A stretch of 64,000 nt of DNA from Carallia brachiata (taxonomy: Eukaryota; Streptophyta; Magnoliopsida; Malpighiales; Rhizophoraceae): positions 4,440,974 to 4,504,973 of the forward strand of contig JADCRB010000067.1 of assembly GCA_021464245.1 (NCBI GenBank), read 5' to 3'. Below the pieces are notes generated by a model. The model was not told the origin of the DNA, ran no database searches, and was given only the letters and a program-made list of their open reading frames with translations. Positions 37,201 to 48,900 of this stretch are shown here, piece by piece (position 1 is the first letter of the stretch; every line of letters starts with the position of its first letter). The translations under genes were made by a program, and so were the position numbers.

Positions 37201-37323
37201 TTCCGATAATAAAGGGTTTGATGCTAATGAGGCCGACCAAACGAAAACATAAAGAAGGCCGGCGAAAAGAAGGGTGAGGATTGCGAGATTTCCAAGAGAT
37301 TGTTTTGAGTTATCCATGTACAT
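34232..37323 (-). CDS. GT77-like nucleotide-diphospho-sugar transferase, three exons
   Basis: Exons, in transcription order: 37156-37323, 36612-37001, 34232-34762. Introns are 154 bp and 1,849 bp, all junctions are in phase 0, and the product is 362 aa. Start ATG 37323 (MYMDNSKQSL); a second ATG lies two codons on. Residues about 10-33 (LGNLAILTLLFAGLLYVFVW) are a signal-anchor, giving a type II Golgi-like topology. The catalytic domain contains KTVIIAVVNKAYVD, the DTDVMWLRNPF block with the DxD sugar-nucleotide/metal motif at about 187-189, then FINTGFYYARSN, KEQDVLLN and RFLDTLYFSGFC. These match the plant nucleotide-diphospho-sugar transferase (DUF271, At4g15970-like) family related to GT77 enzymes. 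Substrate and product are not known from sequence. A truncated copy lies at 41852-42267. Confidence 0.94.
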
Positions 37324-38295
37324 GTTGGTCTTGTTTAATTTAATTTTGGAGGAATAGGCAAAAAAGGGTCGGTTTTGGTCTGGCAGTACCGGAATTACAG
37401 ACGCAGAGAAAGAAGAAGAAAAAGTAGATGAAGAAGAGGGTTAGGTGGTTTAATAAGGAGAAACAACGATAAGTCAGGTAGAAGAATGGTCATAAGCAGG
37501 AGTCTCTGTGGAGATCAACTGTTCCCATGGAAAAATGGCATTCTATTATCTCTGCGTGCTGTTTCAAAAGTCAAGAAATTAATTTATGACAATTCCTAAA
37601 GCGCAACCCCACATTAAAAGTTCATCGGACGATTGTTTTTTATTAATTAACATTTAATTAGAAGGATAAGTTGAAAATTGGGTGGATTGGCATAGATTTA
37701 ATTTAATTTAATAAAATATCGAACTAGTTTCCTATTCTAGCATAATTATTTAAGACATTGAAATTTTTTGATTTTATATATTTAAATTTTAGTAATTTTA
37801 TTTTTTTTTTTAGTTGAAATCGACTCTTATTATTTGTCAACCTTTCAACTTCACTTGTAAGTAAAAATAATAAAATAAGAGAAAAATTAGTGGGACTTAG
37901 ACTGGCAGTTTGATAAAATGATTAGACAAACGAACTAAGTAGATTTTTGTTATATATATATTTTTTTACCAAATTGTTTATTGCTTTTTCTGAATAAAAA
38001 TTTTATAGATTATATTATTTTCTTAACAGCACCTTTATGCATGCTAACATTTATTTTAATAACATCTAATTTTTATAATTTAAAATTATTAATTAATTTT
38101 AGAAAATGAAATAATTGATCCACTAATCTTACTATCAACCTAGTAGTCGGACTGATAACTTTGCAAATTGGACCGTCGTATTACATTTGGTGACTAATTA
38201 TGTGATTTTGTTGCCTTTGTTAATTAATGGTATAAATACTGGATAATTAGTGACACTCACACGTTGATGTCCGATCACAGAACTGTCATGGCATA
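37324..38295. repeat. Duplicated upstream region of the glycosyltransferase, copy 1
   Basis: The promoter-side DNA of the intact gene. Landmarks include ttttggaggaata, gggtcggttttggtct, gaaacaac..taagtcaggtaga, gactaattatgtgattttgt and gatgtccgatcaca. The same landmarks recur in the same order at 42268-43635. Similarity stops at about 38285, where the Helitron-like DNA begins. Confidence 0.85.
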
Positions 38296-38299
38296 CATA

Positions 38300-39827
38300 T
38301 ATATATATAAAGCCAAAATTGAGAAAAAAATCTTAAACTTTTCTTTTCCGTCGTGTGACAGTTTTACATAAATTTATAAGTTAAAAATATTAAAATATTT
38401 TATAATTTTTAAATTTATTACAATCAAGATTAATATTTTATAATTTTAATTGTAATTAAATAAGAATTATATTCATTTTGTATAGTACTACTTTGACTCT
38501 AATTAAATGGTTACAATTATAATTTTTTTGTAAATTAAAAATGTTATAATATTTTATAATTTTTAAATTTTTGTTACAATCAGGATTAGGATTTATAAAT
38601 TAATTAATATAAATATAATTGTAATCAAATAAGAATTTTATTGATTTTATATCATATTACTTTGACTCTAATTAAATTTTTATAATTATAAAATTATATT
38701 TATAATAAAAACATTAAAAAAGAATAAAAAATTATTATAAAATTTTTATTCTAAAATAAAAAGATCACGTCTAGGCATAGAAGATACGTTATAATTCAAA
38801 AAGAAAAATTAATATAATAGAATTGTAATAGAAGATACATTACAATAAAATCAAAGTAGAAAAATCATACATGTTATGTTAAAAGTAATAATTTTATGTA
38901 CTATAATAAAATTTAAAAAGAAAAATTGGCTTGCAGCCTTTCTTAGGATTTGAATAAAATTAGAATTTTAATATGTAAGATTTCTCAGAATTTAAACAGA
39001 ATGAAGATTTTAATATACAAACAGTCATTTTTTTCACAATATAAAATCGCAAGCATGTTAGGCCAAAATTCATGTTTTTCCCTTGTTCTTTTATTTCTCA
39101 ATAATCTTTTGTCTTCTTTCCGCTATATTTCTTAATTATAGGCAATAATTTCTCATCCAAATTATTATTATTTTTTGGTAATCATATATGCAGTCTTTTG
39201 TTCTTGATTAGTTTCTCATTCAAATTATTTTAGTAATAATTTTTACATGTAAACCAAAGGGAGTTCATGCCTAGTTTCATATTATCTTTTGTTCTTAATT
39301 AATTACTCGTTCAAATTGTTTTGGTAATAATTTCTACATGTAAGCCATAGGGAGTTAATGTCCAACTTCATACATATTTATATTTTTTTGCTCAGGTTAT
39401 TTTTTGGTTGTCATTAAAGTTTTTTTTTTATCATTGTATATTCTATTAGTGTTACATAAATGAACAAAATAGCATCTTTTATAAACACGGCGAGGGGAAT
39501 ATACAATTAACTATTAAATACTTGCCAAAAAAAATACTATTACAAAAAATTGCACTATCTTAGGATTCATATTGATAATATTTATAGCATCTATATAGAT
39601 ATATTTATAATATCTATATAAATATAAGGATGATCTCATATTAAATACAATAGCATCAGTTTAAATTGTATGTGCATTGTGTTGTTTTTTTTAGCAACTT
39701 TTACTTAAATGATTTCAAAAAATTTTTGTGCACAAAACATAATAGTGTACATATACTTCTATAAAATATATAATTAATTAACTAAAACATCTTTATTGAT
39801 CTCGCGTATCGCGTGGGTTATTTATTA
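38300..39827 (+). mobile_element. Helitron-like element, non-autonomous, copy 1
   Basis: The 5' region (tatataaagccaaaattgag, then a run ending gtgtgacag) is shared with copy 2. The 3' region ends in a short GC-rich palindrome, ctcgcgtatcgcgtgggtta (hairpin arms cgcg at 39803-39813), about 14 bp before the end. This is the classic Helitron 3' layout, although the terminal CTRR appears as a degenerate ttag. It contains two internal direct copies of a ~160-bp AT-rich block (near 38367 and 38529). It has no Rep/helicase coding frame. It inserts between the duplicated glycosyltransferase promoter and copy 2, with no obvious target duplication, as expected for Helitrons. Confidence 0.7.
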
Positions 39828-39829
39828 GG

Positions 39830-41255
39830 GTAAGTATATAAAGTCGAATATGAAAGAAAATCTTAAATATTTTCTTTCTGCCACGTGGCAGTTTCTTATA
39901 AATTTGTAAGTTAAAAATATTAAAATATTTTATAATTTTTAAATTTATGTTACAATCGAGAATAGTATTTTATAAATTTATTTATAATCAAATAAAGATT
40001 CTATTAATTTTGCATAATTCCTTTGACTCTAATTAAATGCTTATAATTATAAATTTTTTGTAAATTAAAAATATTATAATATTTTATAATTTTCAAATTT
40101 TTGTTACAATCACGATTAGGATTTATAAATTAATTAATATAAATATAATTGTAATCAAATAAGAATTTTATTAATTTTCTATAATACTACTTTAACTTTA
40201 ATTAAATCTTTATAATTATAAAATTATATTTATAATAAAAGAAAATTAAAAAAGAATAAAAAAATTTATAAAATTTTTATTCTAAAATAAAAAAATCACG
40301 CCTAGGCATAGAAGACACGTTATTATTCAAAAAGAAAAATTAATATAATAGAATTGTAATAAAAGATACATTACAATAAAATTAGAGTAGAAAAGTCAGA
40401 TACGTTATGCTAAAAGTAATAATTTTATGTACTATAATAAAATTCAAAAAGAAAAATAAGCTTGCAGTCTTTCCTAGATTTGAATAAAATTAAGATTTTA
40501 ATATGCAAGATTTCTAAGAATTTAAACAGAATTAAGATTTTAATATATATACAGTCATTTTTTTCACAATATAAAATCGTAAGCATGTTATGCCAAAATC
40601 CATATTTCTATTTATTCTTTTGTTTTTTAATAATCTTTTGTCTTCTCTCCGCTATGTTTCTCAATCATAGGTAATAATTTCCAATCCAAATTATTATTGT
40701 TTTTTGTTAATCATATACGTAATCTTTTGTATTCTATTAGTGGTATTTTTATACGTAATCATATACGTAATCTTTTGTATTCTATTTGTGGTAATAATTT
40801 TTATGTGCTATTTTTTTGCTCAGGTTGTTTTTTGATTGTCATTAAAGTTTTTTTTTTATCATTTTATATTCTATTAGTGGTAGATATATGAACAAAATAG
40901 CATCCTTGATAAATACAGCAAGGGGAATGTACAATTAAATATTAAATACTTGCCAAAAAAAAACTATTACAAAAAATTGCACTACCTTAAGATTCGTATT
41001 GATAATATTTATAGCATCTATACAAATATATTTAATAACATCCATATAGATATTAGGATGACCTCATATTAAACATAATAACAACAGTTGAGATTGTATG
41101 TGGTTTGTGTTGTGCTTTTTTTTAGCAACTTTTACTTAAATGATTTCAAAAAATTTTTATGCACAAAACATAATAGTGTACAAATGTTTCTACAAAATAT
41201 ATAATTAACTAAAAAATACTTATTGATCTCGCATATCGCGCAGGTTATATACTAA
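39830..41255 (+). mobile_element. Helitron-like element, non-autonomous, copy 2
   Basis: Starts within about 5 bp of the end of copy 1 (agtatataaagtcgaatatg, then ctgccacgtggcag) and follows the same sequence over about 1.4 kb, including the doubled AT-rich block. It lacks about 100 bp present in copy 1 (around 39240-39400). The 3' end carries ctcgcatatcgcgcaggtta and terminates with CTAA at 41252-41255 followed by T, fitting the Helitron CTRR rule and insertion between A and T. There is no coding capacity. Confidence 0.72.
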
Positions 41256-41264
41256 TATATATAT

Positions 41265-41851
41265 AAATAGTGCATATAGTTGAAATAAAATTTGCCAAAA
41301 TGAACAACCTATTAGAATCTCTCAATTAAAAAATAATCAATCCATTCTAGTACAAGAATTTAAGTATTTCTGACAAAATTAAATACAATGTCATTGATAA
41401 AAAGCATTATACAAACAAATTCGTAGAATACCATAAACAGAATATAATTGATCACGATCAGAAAATTCATGTTTTTATGTTTTGTAAAAAAAATTTAAAA
41501 ATTTTATCATATGCAAATCGAACACATATATATCAATTGATTAATTGAGCTGTTATATATAAGTATGCACAGACACACCTACGTACAAATAAACAACACT
41601 ATGGATAGGTGCAAATTCTTTACATTAATTGCTTTGATTAGTTACCTCATTAGTCTACGATTATTAAAAATAAGCCCTTAGGATTCTAATGACCCAAAAT
41701 ACGCCCTTCGTCAAACTCTCCTGTTTGATTAACCGCGGGAAAGAAAGTCCGCGAAAATCAGAGAAAAATAGACAAAAAATATGTAGAGACACACCTGCGC
41801 ACAAATAAACAATACTATGGATTGCTGCGAGACAATTAAAAAATATGTACG
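41265..41851 (+). repeat. Family A/B/C repeat, member A, with ~220-bp tandem units
   Basis: Begins gtgcatata, then aaaatgaacaacctattag, and contains cgcacaaataaacaa, gcctcat-like, gacgattattaaaaata and ccgcgggaaagaaagt words. The acacacct..cacaaataaac block occurs at about 41573 and again at about 41791, so the internal period is about 218 bp. The same sequence recurs at 44925-45545 and in part at 45863-45975. Its right end is fused directly to the truncated glycosyltransferase exon. Confidence 0.8.
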
Positions 41852-42267
41852 ACAGTTTTGTTGGGCATGGCAGTTTTTTCCAAAGCCAGTTCGAGCTGAA
41901 CTATTGGGAACTTGATGGTTTGCTGCCAGACAATTAAAGAAGGAATAAACGAATGACATCAACTAATAAATTATAATTTAATTGGTATTCGAGTCATGTT
42001 CAGAATGAAGTTTTGAGTCAAAAAAAAAAAAATAGAACAAAACAGCAGCAGTGGAAAATTAAGTGACATAAATTAAGGAGAATAAAATAGATTGCTTACA
42101 GATTGTGATTTAAGGCAATGATCGTAGGATGAGCTTTCCTGATATTCCGATAATAAAGGGCTTGATGCAAATGAGGCCGACCAAACGAAAACATAAAGAA
42201 CGCCGGCGAAGAGAAGGGTGAGGATTGCGAGATTTCCAAGATATTGCTTTGAGTCGCCCATGTACAT
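41852..42267 (-). pseudogene. Truncated copy of the GT77-like glycosyltransferase
   Basis: Exon 1 (42100-42267) is an intact 56-codon duplicate of the first exon of the gene at 37323, with the same signal-anchor (LGNLAILTLLFAGVLYVFVW) and the same donor. A 177-bp intron follows, then only the first 71 bp of exon 2 (41852-41922, beginning QTIKFPI). At AACAAAACTGT the similarity ends abruptly and the frame runs into repeat DNA, stopping five codons later. The catalytic domain, including the DxD motif, is absent. If transcribed it could encode only an ~84-residue membrane-anchored stub, so I call it a pseudogene. Confidence 0.9.
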
Positions 42268-43635
42268 GTTGGTCTTGTTTAATTTAATTTTGGAGGAATA
42301 GACAAAAAGGGTCGGTTTTGGTCTAGCAGTACCTGGAATTACAGAGAAAGAAGAAGAAGAAGAAGAAGAAGGAGAAGGGGGTGGCTAGGTGGTTTGATCC
42401 TTGATGAGGAGAAACAACTATAAGTCAGGTAGAAGTACAGTCACAAGCAGGAGTTTCCGTGGAGAGCAGGAGTGTGAGAGGAAAGGAAAGAAAAAGAAGA
42501 GAAATAGATAGAAAGTGAAGATAAAATAAAGTTGTTTGGAGTAGTAAAGAAAGTTGAGAGAAAGAAAATAGGTGAAAAAAAAAAGGTGAATAGTAATTTA
42601 TGAGAGAAAAATTAGAAAGAAAATAAAATTATTTGAAGTGATAGAAAAATGTGAGAGAAAGAAAGTATGATAAAAGAAAATATAAATAGTAATTTATGAA
42701 AGAAAAAGTGGAGAGAAAATTAAATTATTTAGAATGATGTAGAAAGTGAAGAGAAAAAAAAATAAAAAATAATGATTGTACTTTTCTTTTTTTCCTAATT
42801 TTTTTTACATACTAAACACTTTAAACACAAAAAGTGTTTCCAGGAAAAATTGGTATTTAAATACCTGTGTACTGTTTGAAAAGTAAAGAAGTTAATGTGT
42901 ACGAAATGCTAAAGTCAAGAAATTAATGTATACCAACTCCTAGTTAACATTTAATTAGAAGGCTAAGTTGAAAATTGGGGATTTGGCATATATTTAATTT
43001 AATTTAATAATATAACTAACAAACTTTTTGTTCTAATATAATTAGTTAAAATATTTTATTAAGATTTTTAATTTTATATATTTAAATTTTAGTGATTTTA
43101 TTATTATTATTATTTAATTTTTTAATTTCACTTGTAATTAAAAAAATAAAATAATTGACAATATACGTGAAAAAATAGTCCGACTTAGGTTGACAGTCTG
43201 ATCAAATGATTAGACAAATGAACTGGAGTGGCTTTTATTATATTTATTGCTTTTTCTGAATAAAAATTTTATAGATTATTTATTTTCTTAATAGCACCTT
43301 TATACATGCCAACGTTTATTTTAACAAAATCTAAATTTTATAATATAAACTTATTATTTTTTTGCTATTAGAGGAAAAAAAAAATTACAATAATAAAAAA
43401 TTAGTGACCACAAGAGCAACTCATGCCAATCATGTTAACACATAATTGAAGAAGGATGACATGAGGCAGATCCTCCTAAAAAGTGGATGCGGACCGATAA
43501 CTTAGCAGATTGGACCCTGCCGTATTGCATTTAGTGACTAATTATGTGATTTTGTTGCCTTTGTTAATGGTATATATACTAAGATAATTAGTCACACAGT
43601 TACACTCACACTCACACATTGATGTCCGATCACAA
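42268..43635. repeat. Duplicated upstream region of the glycosyltransferase, copy 2
   Basis: Matches 37324-38285 in order (gggtcggttttggtct, taagtcaggtagaag, gaattaatgta-like, gactaattatgtgattttgt, gatgtccgatcaca). It is interrupted by an inserted purine-rich tandem repeat at about 42470-42780. It shows that the duplication included at least 1 kb of promoter as well as exon 1. Confidence 0.85.
42520..42780 (+). repeat. Purine-rich minisatellite, period ~97 bp
   Basis: About 2.7 units starting near 42520, 42618 and 42714. Each runs gaaaataaa(a)ttatttg, a tgatagaaa-like core, gtgagagaaagaaa and aatagtaatttatga. It is nearly all A and G on the plus strand. It is absent from copy 1 of the duplicated region, so it arose or was inserted after the duplication or was lost there. 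Confidence 0.8.
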
Positions 43636-44509
43636 TTAATCTCTCATTTAGAAAATACTTGAGATAGTTACAAGTTGTAATTTTTAACTGAAATATCTGA
43701 TTTTTTTCAACTTTGGACTATTAACTCTAAAAATAAAAAAATTTAAATGAATGGGCTTAAAAATATATAATTATAATCATTAATTATAGTTTTATTTTTT
43801 TATGCATAATAATCTAATTGAATAATATAAATTTAAGTAGGTAGTCGCATGTGTCTTTGTGGTGGAGTCCAGCTCAACCAAAAATAATGTCTAATTTAGC
43901 GGTAGAGAAAATCTGGGAAGGAAGAAGTAAGAATTTAAAACTAAAGACTCTTCTAATAAAACAAAAAAGGTTAGGGAAGAGGCCAATTCCAACAACATTT
44001 GGAAGAAGAGGAGAGCTTTGGCTAAGTGGCGAACTGTTGGGTTAACGTTAACAAAAAAACAAAAGCACAACCAAAAAAGAAAATCAAAGAAATGAGTAAG
44101 CAAAGTTGACGTTTTACAGATCTAGTAAATTGATTTGCTCGAATTATTTATCAAAAATAAGTTAGACAATTCACATTAAATTAAAATATAAACTATATTG
44201 TATCCGAAAAGTATCATTGAATTTTTTATCACTATTGGGATTCAATATAAATTTAGCCCCATCAATCTAATGGCTTTTTAAGTTTTTTTTTGTCCATTTA
44301 AAAGCTTATAATGTTGTGAGTAAGGGTAGTTCTTCCCTCTTATAAATTTCACCTCTCCCTTCCTCAATCTTAAACTCAAGACTTTTAAAATAGAAATTTG
44401 AATTCTAACCACTAAATTATTTTTTAGATTATTTTTTAAGAAACGCCTTTTAAGTTTTAATGAAACATTGAAACCGTGTTTGTTTTCCACGAGGTAAAAA
44501 GAAAAATCA

Positions 44510-44822
44510 AACCAAACCTCCGTGGCTCCGGCTCTTTTGGGCAGCTACTTTACTTTCTGTCTGAAGGGGTTTTGTGGCTGATTCTGCGAGATGGGGCTGA
44601 TGGGTAGCAACGCAATCTGAAGGAGGGATGCTGAGACTGCCTATTTTAAACAGTATATATATATACACACATAAGTAATCTTGTTTTTGTGTTTTTGGGT
44701 TTGCTAAAAGTCTCTGGTTCTGGAGAAGCATAACAATGGCTGAATATATCTATTTGGTCAGCAAGGTGCCTATTTCAGCTTTCTTCTTTCTTCCTCTCTT
44801 GTTTCTGAAGAGTAAAGCATAG
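44510..44822 (+). other. Possible truncated 5' gene end (unrecognised)
   Basis: A less AT-rich 300-bp island ends with aacaatggctgaatatatct, a plant-like start context. The frame from ATG 44736 gives 28 codons (MAEYIYLVSKVPISAFF) and ends at TAG 44820-44822. A GT after the first ten codons could be a splice donor, but no downstream exon was found. It may be the leader and first exon of a gene cut off by repeat insertion. I do not recognise the protein. Confidence 0.2.
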
Positions 44823-44924
44823 GACTTTAGTTGAATGTTGTTTGTTTAGAAGTTCTTTTGCAGTTGTTCTCTGGGCGTGAAACAAGTTTGGATGTGGCCT
44901 TGAAGGGAAAATGTTGTGTGATAT

Positions 44925-45545
44925 ATATATCGGTGCATATAATATACTTGAAAAAAAAATTTACGAAAATGAACAACCTAGTAGATCTCTCAATTAGATA
45001 ATAATCAATCCAATCTAGCGCAAGAATTTATGTATATTTGACAAAATTAATACAATGTCATTAATAAAAAGCATTATATAAACAAAGTCGTAGAATATTA
45101 ACAAAGTAGAACCATAAAAGAATAGAATTGATCACGATGAGAAAATTCATGTTTTTTATGTTTTGTTAAAAAAATTTTAAAATTTTATCCAATTGAACAT
45201 AAAATCAATGGATTAATTTAGCTGTTACATATAAATATGTACGGACAACCCTGCGCACAAATAAACAACACTATAGATAGGCGCATATTCTTTGCATTAA
45301 TTGCTGAGATTAGTTGCCTCATTTGTAGACGATTATTAAAAATAAGCCCTTAGGATTCTAATGACTCAAAATATACCCTTAGTCAAGCTCCCCTGTTTGA
45401 TTAATTGCGGGAAAGAAAGTTACGTGAAAATCAGAGAAAAATAGACATAAAAATATGTAGAGACACACTTACGCACAAATAAACGAAACTATGGCTAGGT
45501 GCATATTGTTGACATTAATTGCTTAGATTAGTTGCCTCATCAGGC
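44925..45545 (+). repeat. Family A/B/C repeat, member B
   Basis: Shares with 41265-41851 the words aaaatgaacaacctagtag, cacgatgagaaaattcatg, cgcacaaataaac, gcctcat, gacgattattaaaaata, ccctgtttgattaa and gaaaatcagagaaaaataga. The cacaaataaac block again repeats with a period of about 220 bp (near 45255 and 45473). Before gtgcatata it shows atatatatatcg without Helitron DNA, i.e. an apparent empty site relative to member A. Confidence 0.85.
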
Positions 45546-45862
45546 GACGATTATTAAAAATACGCCCTTAGGACTTTTTTTTTTTTTGGGAGGGGGCACC
45601 TTAAAAATAGATAAATAAGAATAATATCCTATAAACTTATTAAGGTAATTTATTTAAGTCTTTTACTTAAAGTAAGCTAAACAATTTATATTTAATTTGT
45701 GAGATAATAAACTCCACAATAACTGACAAATATTACTGAATTATTCATAATCATAAGAGATTCAAAATAAATTTAATTCTACCAATAACTTTCGACAAGA
45801 CCCAAATCTTGATATTTCTCACCAAAAATCCAAACTTCTATCAACTATAATACACAATTGGT

Positions 45863-45975
45863 GGTACGCCCTTGGGATTCTAATGACTCGAAATACGCCG
45901 TTTGTCAAACTCTCCGGTTTTGATTAATCGTGCGAAAGAAAGTAACGCGAAAATCAGAGAAAAATAGACATGAGC
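45863..45975 (+). repeat. Family A/B/C repeat, member C (partial)
   Basis: A ~110-bp fragment (tacgcccttgggattctaat to gaaaatcagagaaaaataga) corresponds to the 3' half of one ~220-bp unit of members A and B. It is separated from B by about 310 bp of unrelated AT-rich sequence. Confidence 0.8.
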
Positions 45976-48900
45976 TCCAGCAAATAGTTTTCATTCCGAA
46001 TTGGAGAAAAACGTGGAGAAATCTGACTATGTTTGATCAATTACCACAATGCCCATAACCTTATCCCAAAAACTGAAAAATGCACGCCTGTAACTCAATG
46101 ATTTTAGAACCGAACCAAACTATTCGATTTGATCGAAAGAATTAGGAATCAATCTCTAGTTTAGTTCGATTCGTAGCCTAAAAGTAGGTAGACTAAGAAC
46201 CGATTAGTTTTCAACAAATTAGGCTGGTTCAATCGGAAACAGAGAATCAATTCTAATTCATTTAATTTAATTAGTTAGTTCATTATCTAAATAATTTGTC
46301 AAAAATCCAAACATGAGTAGGCCTACCAGTGCAATGACTACTCGCCACTATCCCACCAGTCGCTTTTAATGAATTTTGAGTAAATGAAATATATATAATA
46401 GAAGTTTTTGTTTTTTTTTTTCAGAAATTAACTTATTCATATATAACGGTACAACTTAAAGCATATATAATTTTAATCTCAAAAAAAAAAAGTTATGACT
46501 TAAAAAAGAGAAAATAAATCTTTTTAATTTTAAATATTTTCTTAAGTTAAAATATTTTTTTTCTCTTTGAAAGGCACAAAAAATTTACTGTAAAATAAAA
46601 ACACACTATTTTAATATGCTTAATAGTTAATTTTTTTTTCACATAAATTATTTACTTTCCCTAGTTGATTACATTAAATATTTTGCTGATTTTATTATAA
46701 ATTAAATTATAAATTACATATAATTGAATGCATCAAATATAATTTAGACTCTTTATTTATTAATATTTTTATCTTTAAGAATTATAATACATAAATTAGT
46801 TTCATATAAAATTATATAAACTAGAATGTACTTTGTTGTCAATTTATTTGAGTTAAATTATTTGTCTATATTAATACATTATATTAATGAATTTTATCAT
46901 ATACTAAATTATATTAAATTATTTTACCCTTAATTACCTATCTATATACAATATATTTCTTCATTTTTCAATATTATCATTTATTAATTATAGATTACGT
47001 ATGATTAAGTCTCTCACGTATAGTTTTATAATATGTATAATACTTATCTTTATATATTATCACATATTATATTAATTTTTTTATATATTTGATATTAAAT
47101 ACTGATTTTATCGATTCAATCACAATTAAAGTGGTTGAACTGATTAAATTTTGAATCTCTTAACTTTTTAATTTAATAATCAGTTCGATTTTTGAAACTT
47201 TATTATAACTTTGCAATGCTTGGCCAATCCCATCTAATGTTTTCAACTGGCCACCCTATTCATGGCAATATTAGGCTTTCCTTACAGAAGACTACAACTA
47301 ACTTCTTTTTGTGGAATAATTTTGAAAAGAAATTACGGAGATTTTTTGTATTTACTATAGTTAAATAATAAAATGATTAATTTAGAAATTTAAAGGTATA
47401 ATTGTTATTTTTGTGAAAATCAACCACATCTAAGTGAAAAAAAATGTGTACTTTCTATTCATTTAATTTTTCACTCATTTCAAACATATCTAAATAACTA
47501 ATTAGAAAAAAAAAATTCTTAATTTTCTTTCATACTACACATTAAATCCAAACACATCATTAGCCTATCCGCCAATTAAAGAATGGAACCACACCTTTTT
47601 TTTTTTTTCTTACCTTTTTTTCGTGAGGATTTCCACTAGCCTTGTAAAACTTATTTTTTACCATTAACCCTTGTTTATGAGGGTGAAAAATGAGGATAAG
47701 CAAAGAAATCTAGATAGAAAAGTCACATTCTTTATGTTTGAAAGAGAGGAAGGAAAAGGAAAAAGTGGTGTGGTGTAGGGGGAATTTTCATTAGCCCCAT
47801 CAAAACCCATTTCTCCAACTTTGGGGGAAAAGGGGCAGTCCGTTGGACGGTTCCCCTTTCTTTTTTCAGATACGAATTTTTTTGTTTCTTTGTTTTTACT
47901 TTTTAGAGATAAAAATGATAAGCGGATTTGGTAATTAGTTTGTTCTAATTTTGATAGGTGCACATGACATGGTATTTTCACGATTAAATAATATTTCATT
48001 CTGGTTGTTGCCACCAATTCTTACTTTTTTTTTTCACTTTTCACTCCCTACCAAATAATTTTTTTTTTTTCACATTACATCTCCTAAACACAGAAAGATG
48101 AAAAATTTTATTTTCTTCTAATATTTATTCCTCGTACTTTCATCCTTCTTATTTCTCTCTCATTTTTTTTCACAAACAAAATATAAGAGATTTACTTAAT
48201 CATGAGCTGCACAATATAAATAAGTATCTTTACCCTTATAAATTTTATATAATCCTTTTAAAAATAAAGCCATAAGCTATTTAATACTGAAGTGTCCGTT
48301 TAGAACACCTTGTAAACATTTATCTTATGTGATCTGTCATTCTTATCGAGGGGAAAGATAATATATAATTAAAAAGATGCCAATTGATTTTTCCAAGGAA
48401 GGCTGTTATAGATGATTTCAACTTCAAAATCATCTGGTCCCCATCAAATAGGTAAACTCGAAGTTGCGTGGTGAAATGAATGATTACTATTCAATCCTAC
48501 TTGAATGAGTCATGATCGTGAGGATTGCCGTCGGCCTAGGTTGACTTATCTGGCTACTTCAGCGGTGTTCCAGTAAGTTTAACTACATAAACTCAAATCT
48601 CTCGTCTAAAGAAGAAAAGATAAAAATTTGCTAATTTTAAAAAGATTAGAAAATTTTGGTGACAATACAGTGAAAATAACACAATAAACGTGTAATGTGG
48701 TGAAAAAAACTTGTGATTCAGAGAAAAAAAAAAAAGTATGTGGACCATTGGCTGGACTGTGCACTTCTCACACATCTTCCACTCAATTGTTCGGTAGTTA
48801 AGTTCTAAAAAGAGAAAAAGTGTCAAAGCGAGATATACTAATGCCACAAAAAAGGACAATGTGATAAAAGATGGGGTAAAATGCACTTAAATTCTCCCTA

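Noticed and set aside
38950..40674. Two similar short frames (MNKIRILIC.. and LNKIKILIC..) that look like paralogous peptides
   Set aside because: They are equivalent positions in the two Helitron-like copies, rich in Ile/Lys/Asn from A/T codons, with no conserved gene structure. Their similarity comes from the repeat.
46100..47215. Possible large inverted-repeat element
   Set aside because: The ends share only short aaccgaac/gttcgattt words with many mismatches. This is too weak to call without alignment to other copies.
47664..48017. 117-codon minus-strand frame
   Set aside because: Low-complexity Ser/Phe/Lys composition, no domain and AT-rich surroundings. It is probably repeat-derived.
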